This document shows positions 15,623 through 24,437 of a stretch of DNA of 64,000 nt, in pieces (the first letter of the stretch is position 1; each line of letters starts with the position of its first letter). Source of the DNA: Chryseobacterium jejuense (GTDB lineage Bacteria > Bacteroidota > Bacteroidia > Flavobacteriales > Weeksellaceae); contig NZ_JAGIPR010000009.1 in assembly GCF_017877355.1 (NCBI RefSeq), forward strand, positions 62,001-126,000. The letters are read 5' to 3'. The notes below the pieces were generated by a model that did not search any database, was not told the DNA's origin, and saw nothing but the letters and a program-made list of their open reading frames with translations. A program made the translations under genes and the position numbers.

Positions 15623-15630
15623 TACCTTTG
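15623..15630 (+). promoter_or_regulatory. Candidate -7 box of the Ala-rich lipoprotein gene
   Basis: TACCTTTG, identical to the divergent -7 box at 15577-15584, leaves a leader of about 65 nt before the ATG at 15700. There is no TTG at the usual distance upstream. Confidence 0.4.
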
Positions 15631-15699
15631 TCTTGTTCAAATAACAGAACAGAAGAAAATTTTATAAAACAATATTAACAAAATTAAATTTAATTTATT

Positions 15700-16029
15700 A
15701 TGAAAAAGTCATTATTCGTAGCTGCTATCGCTGCAATCTCTCTAGTTGCTTGTAAAAAAACTGACGCTACAGCTACTGAAGGTACAACTGATTCTGCTGC
15801 TGCTACTGTAGCTGATTCTGCTGCAACTGTAGTTGATTCTACTGCTAAAGTTGTTGATTCTGCTGCAACTACTGCTGTAGAAGCTACTAAAGATGCTGCT
15901 GCTGCAACTACTGCTGCTGGAGCTGAAGTTGCTAAAGATGCTGCTAAAGGAGCTGCTGACGCTGCTAAAGGAGCTGCTGAAGCTGCTAAAGGAGCTGCTG
16001 ACGCTGCTAAAGATGCTGCTAAGAAATAA
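15700..16029 (+). CDS. Alanine-rich repeat lipoprotein
   Basis: 109 residues. MKKSLFVAAIAAISLVAC is a lipoprotein signal (Cys18). The mature part is almost only Ala, Thr, Asp, Val, Lys and Glu, ending in heptad repeats AAKGAAD/AAKGAAE/AAKGAAD/AAKDAAK. This would be a long amphipathic or LEA-like helix on the outer face of a membrane. The gene has its own terminator. Short leader and heavy use of GCT codons suggest high expression (inference). Function unknown. Confidence 0.85.
   Translation: MKKSLFVAAIAAISLVACKKTDATATEGTTDSAAATVADSAATVVDSTAKVVDSAATTAVEATKDAAAATTAAGAEVAKDAAKGAADAAKGAAEAAKGAADAAKDAAKK
15940..16023 (+). repeat. 21-bp tandem repeat inside the Ala-rich lipoprotein gene
   Basis: Three nearly identical 21-bp units start at 15940, 15961 and 15982 (GCTGCTAAAGGAGCTGCTGAC with one base change in the second) plus a degenerate fourth at 16003. 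Each codes for one seven-residue step, so unit gain or loss would keep the frame. Confidence 0.9.
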
Positions 16030-16056
16030 TTTTAGCTTAAGCTTAAAAATAAAAGG

Positions 16057-16086
16057 ACCGTTTCACCCAGTGAAACGGTTTTTTTA
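16057..16086 (+). terminator. Terminator of the Ala-rich lipoprotein gene
   Basis: Perfect 9-bp stem ACCGTTTCA / TGAAACGGT with a 5-nt loop, followed by a run of T, 28 bp after the stop codon. Confidence 0.88.
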
Positions 16087-16209
16087 TGCTTTATCATCAA
16101 CTTCAGCTTTAACCAGTCATTGCGAACTGAAGGTGAAGCAAGCTCATTATAGAACAAAACAATAATTCTGATTTGTAGAAAATCATCAAACCAGTTTCGA
16201 ATATTGTCT

Positions 16210-16977
16210 CTATCCTTTCTTTTGTTTCAAAGACTCATAGCAGGTTATCGCTACTGCATTACTTAAATTCAAAGAATCTATACTGCCGGCCATTGGAATT
16301 AATGTATTTTTACCTTTTCCAATCCAGAAATCACTTAATCCGGAATGTTCTGTTCCGAATAATACTGCAGAACGCTGTGTGAAATCTCTTTTATAAAGAT
16401 CTTCAGCTGTTTCATCCATCAATGTTGTATAGATATTGAAGCTGTTGTTCTTAAGGAATTCCAAGGTCTCCTCATTTTCAGCCTGATAAACTTCCATTCC
16501 AAAAAGGCATCCTACGCTGGATCTGATAACATTCGGATTATAAAAATCGGTTTTTCCATCCGCAACAATCAATGCATCAATACCAAATGCTTCACAGCTT
16601 CTCAGAATAGCTCCCAGATTACCAGGTTTTTCTACGCCTTCAACAATAATAACAGTAGAGTTCTCTTTGGGAATATAAGAAGAAAGCGGAGTTTCTTTTG
16701 CTTGGTATACTCCGATAATCCCTTCTGAACTACCTCTGTAAGCTATCTTTTCATAGACTTTATCACTCACATGATGGATTTTTCCCTCAGGAAGTTTCTC
16801 CTTAAAGATATTTTCACAGATGAAGAATTCTACAGGCTCAAAATCATATTGTAAGGCTCTGGCATTTTCCTGCTGTCCTTCTACAACAAAAACCTTTGAT
16901 TTTTTACGAAATCTATTGTCAGTAAGCAGCTTAGTGACGTTTTTTATTTTTTCGTTTTGAAAACTTTCTATCAACAT
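16210..16977 (-). CDS. TrmH/SpoU family RNA 2'-O-methyltransferase
   Basis: 255 residues. The N-terminal substrate-binding part (NVTKLLTDNRFRKKSKVFVVEGQQ) resembles RlmB/TsnR-like proteins. The SPOUT knot motifs are present: GVEKPGNLGAILRSCEAFG, NPNVIRSSVGCLF, VLFGTEHSGLS and IPMAGSIDSLNLSNAVAI. It uses SAM to methylate a ribose 2'-OH in rRNA or tRNA; the exact target cannot be read. It follows the CPBP gene by 20 bp and may be co-transcribed. Confidence 0.9.
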   Translation of the reverse strand: MLIESFQNEKIKNVTKLLTDNRFRKKSKVFVVEGQQENARALQYDFEPVEFFICENIFKEKLPEGKIHHVSDKVYEKIAYRGSSEGIIGVYQAKETPLSSYIPKENSTVIIVEGVEKPGNLGAILRSCEAFGIDALIVADGKTDFYNPNVIRSSVGCLFGMEVYQAENEETLEFLKNNSFNIYTTLMDETAEDLYKRDFTQRSAVLFGTEHSGLSDFWIGKGKNTLIPMAGSIDSLNLSNAVAITCYESLKQKKG

Positions 16978-16997
16978 TTTGCAAAATTATGCAAAAT

Positions 16998-17789
16998 TTA
17001 TGATTGTACTTCTCTGCTTTTTATAAAAAGGTTTTTCCATGTGACTTGAAATGGGTTTTTCTTCTTTTTTTTAAGGTAAACTACAACACCTATAATTAGA
17101 ATTATAGATAAAAATTTATAAAGATTTCCATATAGGTTTCCGGAAACGTTCTCTGATACATTGAATACTTCCCAATACAGATTCATGAAGAAATGAAGAA
17201 ATATGGCTGCCCAGATATTAAAACCTTGTTCAAAATATATCCAGGTAAAAAATATAGAACCCAAAAATGTAATGGCAAATATTTCAACAAGTTCTATTGT
17301 ATTTTGACTCTGATATAAATGAACCTGTGCAAATAATAATGATCCCAACAGAAGAGATGAAAGAAAACCCAGTCTTGTGAATCTATATAAGGCTCCAATA
17401 AGAAAGGACCTGAATATTATTTCTTCAAAAAAAGCAGATGAGAGGGTATTGATGAATAGTGATTCAACATTGATTGTACTGGCTGTTCTAAAATGTATGA
17501 TATAGCCGATCAACATGGGTGAGGTTCCGATAAAAGCTAAGGTAAAACCTTTAATAGCAGATTGATGCAAAGAAAGCAGATCAAAGATTTTCTTTTGGGG
17601 AAATAATACTTTCAAGGTAATGATTATTGGAATCAAAGTAATGGAGTAGGCCAATACATGGGCAATAGCTTTACTGTGAAATAGTTCTTTCGTAAAATGC
17701 TGGATGCTTTTAAAATAAAATAGATCAGAGGCGTAATAGGCAATAAACCCTAATATAAAGATCAAAAAGAAGCGAATATTTTTACTCAT
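16998..17789 (-). CDS. CPBP family intramembrane protease-like protein
   Basis: 263 residues, about seven to eight membrane helices. The CPBP (Abi/CAAX-protease) signature is present: motif 1 AFFEEIIFRSFLIGALYR with EExxxR, motif 2 FAQVHLY and motif 3 HFFMNLYWEV, which supply the glutamates and histidines of the membrane-embedded active site. The N-terminus carries a typical positive-inside first helix. The substrate is unknown; some members handle prenylated peptides or bacteriocin immunity. Confidence 0.88.
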   Translation of the reverse strand: MSKNIRFFLIFILGFIAYYASDLFYFKSIQHFTKELFHSKAIAHVLAYSITLIPIIITLKVLFPQKKIFDLLSLHQSAIKGFTLAFIGTSPMLIGYIIHFRTASTINVESLFINTLSSAFFEEIIFRSFLIGALYRFTRLGFLSSLLLGSLLFAQVHLYQSQNTIELVEIFAITFLGSIFFTWIYFEQGFNIWAAIFLHFFMNLYWEVFNVSENVSGNLYGNLYKFLSIILIIGVVVYLKKKKKNPFQVTWKNLFIKSREVQS

Positions 17790-17880
17790 GTTAATTATTT
17801 TTGAGCAAAAATGTAGCTTTTCGGAAAGGAGATCAATTTAATGTGACGAATATCAAGAAATAGTGACCAATGACAAGCAT

Positions 17881-18729
17881 TTATTTTTTAAGCTGCTGTA
17901 GTTGGGGGATTATAATAGATATAAAGCTCCTGGATACAGGAATATCAAAATCCATTTCCGGAAGGATCAATTTGTAACCTTGAGCATTTCCTTTGAGATC
18001 TTTTACTTTTCCAAGATTAACAATATAAGAACGATGACATCTTTTGATAGCAGGAGTTTGTAACTGTATCAATATATTGGAAAGGCTTATTCTGAACAAT
18101 AGTTTTTTTACCTGATTGTTGTCCAAGTAGTATAATGTACAGTAATTTTCCATAGACTGAACACATAGGAACTCACTTTCAGGAATTATCAATTCAGTAG
18201 TATTCACTGAAATTTTAAGAATAGTTTTTGTTGAATTTAAAGGAGTTTCAATGGGTTGCGGAGCCATATTTCTGGTAATATTCTCATGAGTGTTTTTTAA
18301 ATAAATATATCTTGACAAAATATAAATAGCGGAGATAGGTATACCTAAAGCCAGAGAATAAAGAAACATATAACCATAGTTTTCAAAACTAAGTGTTACA
18401 TGGCTTATGAACAATGAATTATAAAAATAAGAAAGAATGGACCCGAGAAATAGAATCACTATTATTTTTAGGAGCTCTGATGCAATATTCCAATCCTTGA
18501 ATCGGGAGACACAAAGATTCGAAGTAAAAAATGCAGTTCCAAAAATAAGCGTATAAGGAAAAAGAATAAGGTATTTGTAAGGATGATGAAAATTTTCCGT
18601 ACCAAAAGGCTGGAAGATAATCAGAAAAAGATATACCAGAATTCCTGCTGCCAAAGAAGAAATTAATATCTCTTTAACTGATTTTGAGGTAGGATATGAA
18701 GATGCTATAAGAGAAAACATATCAGTCAC
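17881..18729 (-). CDS. Membrane-anchored LytTR transcription regulator
   Basis: 282 residues. Four hydrophobic helices occupy about 26-155, followed by a linker and a C-terminal LytTR DNA-binding domain (about 180-278: ESEFLCVQSMENYCTLYYLDNNQ ... RCHRSYIVNLGKVKDLKG). No receiver domain is present, so the membrane part is presumably the sensor. Such one-component LytTR proteins often regulate adjacent genes; the 144-residue membrane protein lies 9 bp upstream in the same transcript and is the obvious candidate. Confidence 0.88.
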   Translation of the reverse strand: MTDMFSLIASSYPTSKSVKEILISSLAAGILVYLFLIIFQPFGTENFHHPYKYLILFPYTLIFGTAFFTSNLCVSRFKDWNIASELLKIIVILFLGSILSYFYNSLFISHVTLSFENYGYMFLYSLALGIPISAIYILSRYIYLKNTHENITRNMAPQPIETPLNSTKTILKISVNTTELIIPESEFLCVQSMENYCTLYYLDNNQVKKLLFRISLSNILIQLQTPAIKRCHRSYIVNLGKVKDLKGNAQGYKLILPEMDFDIPVSRSFISIIIPQLQQLKK

Positions 18730-18738
18730 TTTATTGAA

Positions 18739-19173
18739 TTAATTATTTATTTTTCCCGGATTTTGATCCTGAACCTTCTTTGATGTAATCATAAGCGTAA
18801 TATTGCCCAGTAACAATGTGAAGCAGCTTGCCATCCATAGAAAATATCCCGGTCCATATCCTGTTATGGGAAATTTATGCCCTGCTTCATTCACTGTAAT
18901 TTCTGCGACCGATAAATAACAAAAAGTAAGACCAAATGCAATAAGGCTGATAACTGCTGATATTTTTACTTGTTTTAATAACAGAAAAAATACTCCAATA
19001 AATAGCAGAGGGTTAGCCATCCAGGCTATTCCGCCACCTTCCATTTCTGCCCAGCCTAACAATGCGCAGGCTAGTCCACTCATTTCATGACCCTTGGCAT
19101 ACACTGCTGTGAAAGGAAGTGAAGCAAGATAAAGAATAAGACATATTAACAGGATGAGATTTGATTTTTTCAT
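18739..19173 (-). CDS. Four-helix membrane protein, unknown function
   Basis: 144 residues with an N-terminal signal-anchor-like helix and about three more membrane segments (near 48-64, 70-88 and 112-132). The external loop is Gly-rich (GLACALLGWAEMEGGGIAWM). It sits 13 bp after rmuC and 9 bp before the LytTR gene on the same strand. I do not recognise the family. Confidence 0.75.
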   Translation of the reverse strand: MKKSNLILLICLILYLASLPFTAVYAKGHEMSGLACALLGWAEMEGGGIAWMANPLLFIGVFFLLLKQVKISAVISLIAFGLTFCYLSVAEITVNEAGHKFPITGYGPGYFLWMASCFTLLLGNITLMITSKKVQDQNPGKINN

Positions 19174-19186
19174 GGCGTTTCGATTT

Positions 19187-20680
19187 TTATTCTATCAAAT
19201 TACTGTTGTCAATAAGGCTCTGAGGAAGATCCTTTTTATTTTTAATTCCAAGTGATTTCAGCTTTTGAGTCTGGATCACAAGGTTGTCATTCCCTGTATA
19301 AAGTTGTTTGTAGGCATCATTATAAACATTCTTAGCAAGGTCGAGATTACGGCCTACTTTTTCAAGGTTATCAACAAACCCTACAAATTTATCATACAAT
19401 CTGGCTCCTCTTTCTGCAATTTCCAAGGCGTTTTTGTTCTGATATTCACGTTTCCATAGATCGGCAATCAGTTTTAAAGAAGTGATAAGGTTACTTGGGT
19501 TTAATAGCAGAATTCTTCTTTCATAAGCATAATTCCAAAGGTTTTGGTCTGCCTGCATTGCTGCAATATAAGCAGGTTCACTTGGAATGAACATCATGAC
19601 AAAATCCAGAGATTTCCCATAATCATCATATGCTTTTTGGCTGAGCTGCGTAATGTGATTTTTGATAGATCCCAAATGCTGATTTAGTTTCATGGTATAA
19701 ATATCCTGATCTGTTTCATCCACCAATTCTGTGAAAGCAGTAAGCGAAACTTTAGAATCGATGATGACATTTCTCTCATCGGGATATTTTACCACAGCAT
19801 CCGGACGCATTTTTTTACCTGAAAATTCAGAGAAAAGAGCCTTGTTATCTTCATCACGGAGTTCATGCTCCAGAAAATATTCTCTGCCTTTTACCAGTCC
19901 TGATTTTTCAAGGATACTTTCAAGGATCATTTCACCCCAATTTCCCTGGGTTTTACTTTCACCCTTCAAGGCTCTGGTTAATTTTTTAGCATCTTCGGAA
20001 ATCTGTTGGTTCAATTCAGCAAGTTCTTTTACTTTTTCAGCAAGAGAAAAGCGTTCTTTATTTTCCTTTTCATAGGCTTCATTCACTCTGTTTTTCAAAT
20101 CGGTAATTTTTTCCTGAAAAGGGTCAAGTATACTTTTTAAGTTATTCTGATTTAAAGTCGTGAACTTTTCGGTTTTCTCTTCTAATATTTTATTGGCCAG
20201 ATTTTCAAACTGGAGCTTGGATTCGTCCTGTATTTTTGTGATCTCTTCTTTCTGGGTATTCAATGATTTTTGAAGACTTTCATTCTGGGCAGAAAGTTCA
20301 GCGTTTTTAGCAAAAAAATCCTGTTTTTCAGCAATAAGGGTTTCAATCTGAAAATCCTGTTTTAAGGATAATTGTTTTTGATCCTGAAACTGATTATTCA
20401 GTGAAGAGTGTTGAGCAGAAAGCTTGGCAAATTCATTTTTCAGATCATTCAGAAGATCCTGTTGCTGTATATTGAGTTCCTTTTCTTTATTGAGTTGTTG
20501 ATTCAGCTCCTGATTTTTTGTGTTTGAGTTTTCAAGATCCGATTTGCTTTTAATATGTAAGAAGTTTAACTCATCGAAAGCGTTTCTTGATACCGTAGAC
20601 GATTTCAGAGCAAAATATAAAATAATGGCTCCCAAGGCTCCACCAACAATACATCCAATAATTAAATAGGTCATCTCCAT
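19187..20680 (-). CDS. rmuC: DNA recombination protein RmuC homologue
   Basis: 497 residues. One N-terminal membrane helix (about 4-24), a long coiled coil (about 35-200), then the RmuC domain (about 200-470) with GNWGEMILESILEKSGLVKGREY, RPDAVVKYPDERNVIIDSKVSLTAF, FVMMFIPSEPAY and YERRILLLNPSNLI. The core has a restriction-endonuclease-like fold, and E. coli RmuC limits inversion at short inverted repeats. A -7-like box TAATTTTG lies at 20685-20692 on the minus strand. Confidence 0.93.
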   Translation of the reverse strand: MEMTYLIIGCIVGGALGAIILYFALKSSTVSRNAFDELNFLHIKSKSDLENSNTKNQELNQQLNKEKELNIQQQDLLNDLKNEFAKLSAQHSSLNNQFQDQKQLSLKQDFQIETLIAEKQDFFAKNAELSAQNESLQKSLNTQKEEITKIQDESKLQFENLANKILEEKTEKFTTLNQNNLKSILDPFQEKITDLKNRVNEAYEKENKERFSLAEKVKELAELNQQISEDAKKLTRALKGESKTQGNWGEMILESILEKSGLVKGREYFLEHELRDEDNKALFSEFSGKKMRPDAVVKYPDERNVIIDSKVSLTAFTELVDETDQDIYTMKLNQHLGSIKNHITQLSQKAYDDYGKSLDFVMMFIPSEPAYIAAMQADQNLWNYAYERRILLLNPSNLITSLKLIADLWKREYQNKNALEIAERGARLYDKFVGFVDNLEKVGRNLDLAKNVYNDAYKQLYTGNDNLVIQTQKLKSLGIKNKKDLPQSLIDNSNLIE

Positions 20681-20826
20681 TCTTCAAAATTAGGAAAAAA
20701 GGCTGGAAGTTAATGCTGAGTATTGAATTTCCGGATAGAGTTTCAAATTATAACTAATACCTTGAAAAATCCTGCTTCCTTTCTTCAACCAGAATCCCTA
20801 TATTTATTGGAAATTTCAGAAATATT

Positions 20827-21501
20827 ATGAATATCTTATTGGTAGAGGACGATCAGAGAATTAGCAGCTTCCTGTTGAAAGGGCTTTCTGAAGCCGGCTA
20901 TACGATGACGCTTGCAGACTCTGGTGAAAAAGCCAGAGAAATTCTTCATACCTATGATTTTGATATTATACTGATGGATATTATGCTTCCGGGATTGGAT
21001 GGGATGCAGCTTACGCAAATTATAAGGTTTAAAGGAAACTATACTCCGATTTTAGTTTTAAGTGCATTGAACAGCCCGGATGATAAAATTAAAATGCTGG
21101 ACCTTGGCGCAGATGATTATTTATCCAAACCTTTTCATTTTGAAGAACTGATTTCAAGAATTAAAGCATTAACAAGACGGAATAAACTGAGTTATCAAAA
21201 AGAGGATAATCAACTGTCCTGTGGCAATATTACAGTTGATACAGATCTTCACAAGGTTACCCAAAATGATAAAGAGATTGAATTTTCTCCTACTGAATAT
21301 AAGCTTTTTACTTTCCTGATGGAAAATAAAAATAAAGTGTTGAGCAGAACCCAGATTTTGCATAACGTCTGGGGAATAGATTTTGACAGTTCAACGAATG
21401 TGGTGGATGTATATATTTCCTATGTTCGTAACAAGATTGATGAATCTGAACAGAAAATTATTCATACTGTAAAAGGTACAGGATATTTAATTAAAGATTA
21501 G
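20827..21501 (+). CDS. OmpR-family response regulator
   Basis: 224 residues: receiver domain 1-115 with acidic pocket E7-D8-D9, phosphoacceptor D51 (ILMDIMLPGLDG) and the conserved LSKPF lysine, then a winged-helix domain (about 125-222; LSPTEYKLFTFLM-like helix, VDVYISYVRNKID, IHTVKGTGYLI). The sensor kinase starts 2 bp after its stop. By position it most likely controls the following metal-efflux operon. Confidence 0.95.
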   Translation: MNILLVEDDQRISSFLLKGLSEAGYTMTLADSGEKAREILHTYDFDIILMDIMLPGLDGMQLTQIIRFKGNYTPILVLSALNSPDDKIKMLDLGADDYLSKPFHFEELISRIKALTRRNKLSYQKEDNQLSCGNITVDTDLHKVTQNDKEIEFSPTEYKLFTFLMENKNKVLSRTQILHNVWGIDFDSSTNVVDVYISYVRNKIDESEQKIIHTVKGTGYLIKD

Positions 21502-21502
21502 A

Positions 21503-22864
21503 ATGACTCTTCGGAACAGATTTACCCTTATTTCAAGCCTTTCGTTCGGCATTGTTTCTATCATCACATCTGCGGTGATATTTTTTGCCTATTATGACAG
21601 TACGAAGATCTTTTATTTTGAAAAACTTAGGAATACAGCTCTGATTTCCGCCATTTATTATCTTGAAAAAGACGAATTACCCAAAGACAGGCACGCCCAG
21701 ATTAAACAGGAGTATAAACATCTTATCCAGAATAATCAGGTAGCTGTTTATAATCAGAATAATGAAGTGACGTTTGGGCAAAATCTGAATGATAAAAATA
21801 TTAGACCTTTTCATTTACAGGCTGCGAGAAATAACAAGGACACTCAGTTTATGTCTGATAATCAGTTTTATTATGGTATTTTCTACCCTGATAATCAGGG
21901 AGACTTTGTTGTTTTTGTAAAATCCCCTAATGACTCATTTCAATCACAGATATGGAGGCTTTCCATTATTATGCTTTCTGTGTTGATTATGGGGCTGTTA
22001 GCTATTTATTTCTTAAGCCGATATCTTTCAAAGGTGGTGTATAAACCGATTTCGAATGTGGTGGAACGGATTAATAAGGTAGATTATAATAATATTTCTA
22101 CCGCTATTACATCCACTAATACGAATGATGAAATTGAAGATCTGATTAAATCTTATAATAAACTCTTGGGAAGAATCTCTGAAAATGTGTTGCTGCAACA
22201 GAATTTTATCAATTATGTTTCTCACGAATTTAAAACTCCATTAGCTGCTATTTCCGGAAATCTGGAAGTATTCGCGCAAAAAGACAGAACTCCAGAAGAA
22301 TATATAAAAGTAGTCAAAGAATCTCTGGATAATGTCTATGAGATTGAAAATATTCTCAACAACCTTCTGCTGATGTCCGGGATGACAAAGCTTGAATCTT
22401 CCCATAAACAGGTAAGAGTGGATGAGTTGATCTGGAAGATTTATGAAAAACTGGATGTTAAAGCCAAAGAAAATAATTCCGCCATTAAGATCCAGCTTCA
22501 GGTAACAAAGCCGTCTTTACTGGAATTTCCGGGTAATGAAACGCTTTTGTATCTGGCATTATATAATATTGTAGAGAATGCAATAAAATATTCTTATGAC
22601 CATCCTGTTGAAATCATTTTATCAGAAAATGAAGATCAATTGAATATTGAAGTGAAAGATCAGGGAAAAGGAATTCCTGCAGATGATCTTGCTAAAATTG
22701 CAGATACATTCTACAGAGGAAAAAATGTGGATGGGATCAAGGGTAGTGGTATTGGGCTGTCTTTATCTAAAAGTATTTTTGATCATCATCATATTATTTT
22801 GAAAATTGATTCTAAAGTAGACGTGGGTACGAATGTTCTGCTTGTCTTTCCTTCTAAATTTTAA
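21503..22864 (+). CDS. Sensor histidine kinase
   Basis: 453 residues: membrane helices at about 10-30 and 152-172 around a ~120-residue periplasmic sensor, HAMP linker about 173-228, HisKA with phospho-His241 (NYVSHEFKTPLAAI), then HATPase_c with N-box NIVENAIKYS, DQGKGIP and GSGIGLSLSKSI. It resembles CusS/CzcS-type kinases in layout. The periplasmic part has two His (H64, H73, H104 region) but no obvious metal-site cluster. It is the partner of the preceding regulator. Confidence 0.93.
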   Translation: MTLRNRFTLISSLSFGIVSIITSAVIFFAYYDSTKIFYFEKLRNTALISAIYYLEKDELPKDRHAQIKQEYKHLIQNNQVAVYNQNNEVTFGQNLNDKNIRPFHLQAARNNKDTQFMSDNQFYYGIFYPDNQGDFVVFVKSPNDSFQSQIWRLSIIMLSVLIMGLLAIYFLSRYLSKVVYKPISNVVERINKVDYNNISTAITSTNTNDEIEDLIKSYNKLLGRISENVLLQQNFINYVSHEFKTPLAAISGNLEVFAQKDRTPEEYIKVVKESLDNVYEIENILNNLLLMSGMTKLESSHKQVRVDELIWKIYEKLDVKAKENNSAIKIQLQVTKPSLLEFPGNETLLYLALYNIVENAIKYSYDHPVEIILSENEDQLNIEVKDQGKGIPADDLAKIADTFYRGKNVDGIKGSGIGLSLSKSIFDHHHIILKIDSKVDVGTNVLLVFPSKF

Positions 22865-23071
22865 TCTCCCATGGATTGCACAGATTTCCACAGAGGATTG
22901 TGGATAAATTTTTCACGTAATATAAAATGGTGTTATTTGTGAAAAGTATTAGTGTAATTTGTGTTAAAAAATCTGCGTCATCTCCTAAATCAGAGAGCTT
23001 TTAAAATCTATCCCAATCTATTCTAATCAAACTCTAATGTTGACCTAATTGAATTTTAATTTCATTCGAAA
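22865..23071. other. Intergenic region before the efflux operon
   Basis: No gene is visible. The left half has short degenerate direct repeats of the CACAGATTT / CCACAGAGG / GTGTAATTTGTGTTA kind, followed by ATCTGCGTCATCTCC; similar wording recurs between genes in many Bacteroidota genomes, so this may be a decayed intergenic repeat. Confidence 0.35.
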
Positions 23072-23100
23072 TTGACTCTAATATTAGGAGGATAGCTTTG
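23072..23100 (+). promoter_or_regulatory. Promoter of the metal-efflux operon
   Basis: TTG (23072-23074), 18 bp, TAGCTTTG (23093-23100), leaving only about 14 nt of leader before the TTG start codon at 23121. The AT-rich run upstream (23035-23070) contains repeats of TAATTGAATTTTAATTTCATTCGAAATTGA type that could bind the regulator, not proven. Confidence 0.65.
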
Positions 23101-23120
23101 TGGTCTTAAAATAAGAGACC

Positions 23121-24395
23121 TTGAAGAAGATTTTTTTTACACTATTTTATATTCATTGTTTCAGTTTCTTTTCAGCGCAGACTTCAGATACTTTGAAGAT
23201 CAGCAGAAAGGAGGCTGAAACAATCTTTCTTGCCAATAACCTTGATATTATTGCCCAAAAATTAGAAATTTCTCAGGCAGAAGCAAGAGCACTTCAGGCT
23301 AAGTATTGGCCTAATCCTAAATTAAGTATCAGTGAAGTTAATCTCTGGAGAACCTATGATATTGAAGAACAGCCTGCGCTGATCGGAAACTGGGGGAAGA
23401 ATACTCAGATCTCTGCCGAAATAGAACAGGTAATTCAGACAGCAGGCAAGCGAAGAAAGAATATAGAATTACAGAAAATTGAAGTAGAGGGCGAAAAATA
23501 CGAATTGCAGGAAGTATTGCGTGAACTTAAAAAGACTTTAAGAAATTCAGTTACTGAGATTTTATATAATCAGGAACAGCAGAAGATTTATCAGGGTCAG
23601 ATCGCTTCTATTGAGAAACTAACTAAATCTTATAATAACCAATTAAACCTTGGGAATATCAGTAAAGCTGAGTATATCCGTTTAAAGGCGCAGGAAATTG
23701 AATTTAAGAAAAAGCTTGTGTCATTGAAGCAGGAAATAGAAGATCAGCAGGCAGAACTGAAATCTTTACTGATGATTCCTTCTCATTCTTATCTTGTGAT
23801 TTCAGATTCATTTACCATGCCTGAAAAGCAGCTTTCAGAAATTGAACTGACCCAGTGGCTGGAAAAAGCAAAGGAAAACCGTCCTGATATCCTGATTACT
23901 AAAAATAAAGAGAAGCACGCTGCTAAGAACCTTGAAATTCAAAACGCTATGAAAACTCCGGATGTAGCGGTTTCTATTGGTTATGACCGTGGTGGTAACA
24001 TCATGAAAGATTTTATTGGATTAGGCGTTTCAGTAGACCTTCCCATCTTCGACAGAAATAAAGGAAATATTCAGGAAGCTAAATTCGAAATTGAAAAAAG
24101 TAAAAATGAAACCCGTAAAAATCAGCTGAAGTCTGAGAATGAGATTGTTTCTGTTTTCAGAAACTATATCCGTACCCAAGAAGTTTCCGAAGAAATTGAT
24201 GAAGCCTACGAGTCTACATTAGATGGTTTATTGGTAAGTCATGAAAAGAATTTCAGACTCAGAAATATCAGCATGCTGGAATACATGGACTTTCTGGATA
24301 CCTACATTGGTAATAAAATGATCATACTGGATACTAAAAAAGAGCTTAATCAATACTATGAGAACCTGCAATATGTTGTAGGGCAGGATTTATAA
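23121..24395 (+). CDS. TolC-like outer-membrane component of metal efflux (CzcC type)
   Basis: 424 residues. Signal peptide about 1-19 (FFSAQ), then the OEP fold of long helices and strands (EAETIFLANNLDIIAQKLEISQAEARALQA; YWPNPKLSISEVNLW). It would form the outer-membrane channel of the tripartite pump encoded by the next two genes. The start codon is TTG; a stop three codons upstream leaves no alternative that keeps the signal peptide. A full promoter is just upstream. Confidence 0.9.
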   Translation: MKKIFFTLFYIHCFSFFSAQTSDTLKISRKEAETIFLANNLDIIAQKLEISQAEARALQAKYWPNPKLSISEVNLWRTYDIEEQPALIGNWGKNTQISAEIEQVIQTAGKRRKNIELQKIEVEGEKYELQEVLRELKKTLRNSVTEILYNQEQQKIYQGQIASIEKLTKSYNNQLNLGNISKAEYIRLKAQEIEFKKKLVSLKQEIEDQQAELKSLLMIPSHSYLVISDSFTMPEKQLSEIELTQWLEKAKENRPDILITKNKEKHAAKNLEIQNAMKTPDVAVSIGYDRGGNIMKDFIGLGVSVDLPIFDRNKGNIQEAKFEIEKSKNETRKNQLKSENEIVSVFRNYIRTQEVSEEIDEAYESTLDGLLVSHEKNFRLRNISMLEYMDFLDTYIGNKMIILDTKKELNQYYENLQYVVGQDL

Positions 24396-24437
24396 TTGGG
24401 CATTAAGAATGACCTTAAATAAGATGAACATCTACTT

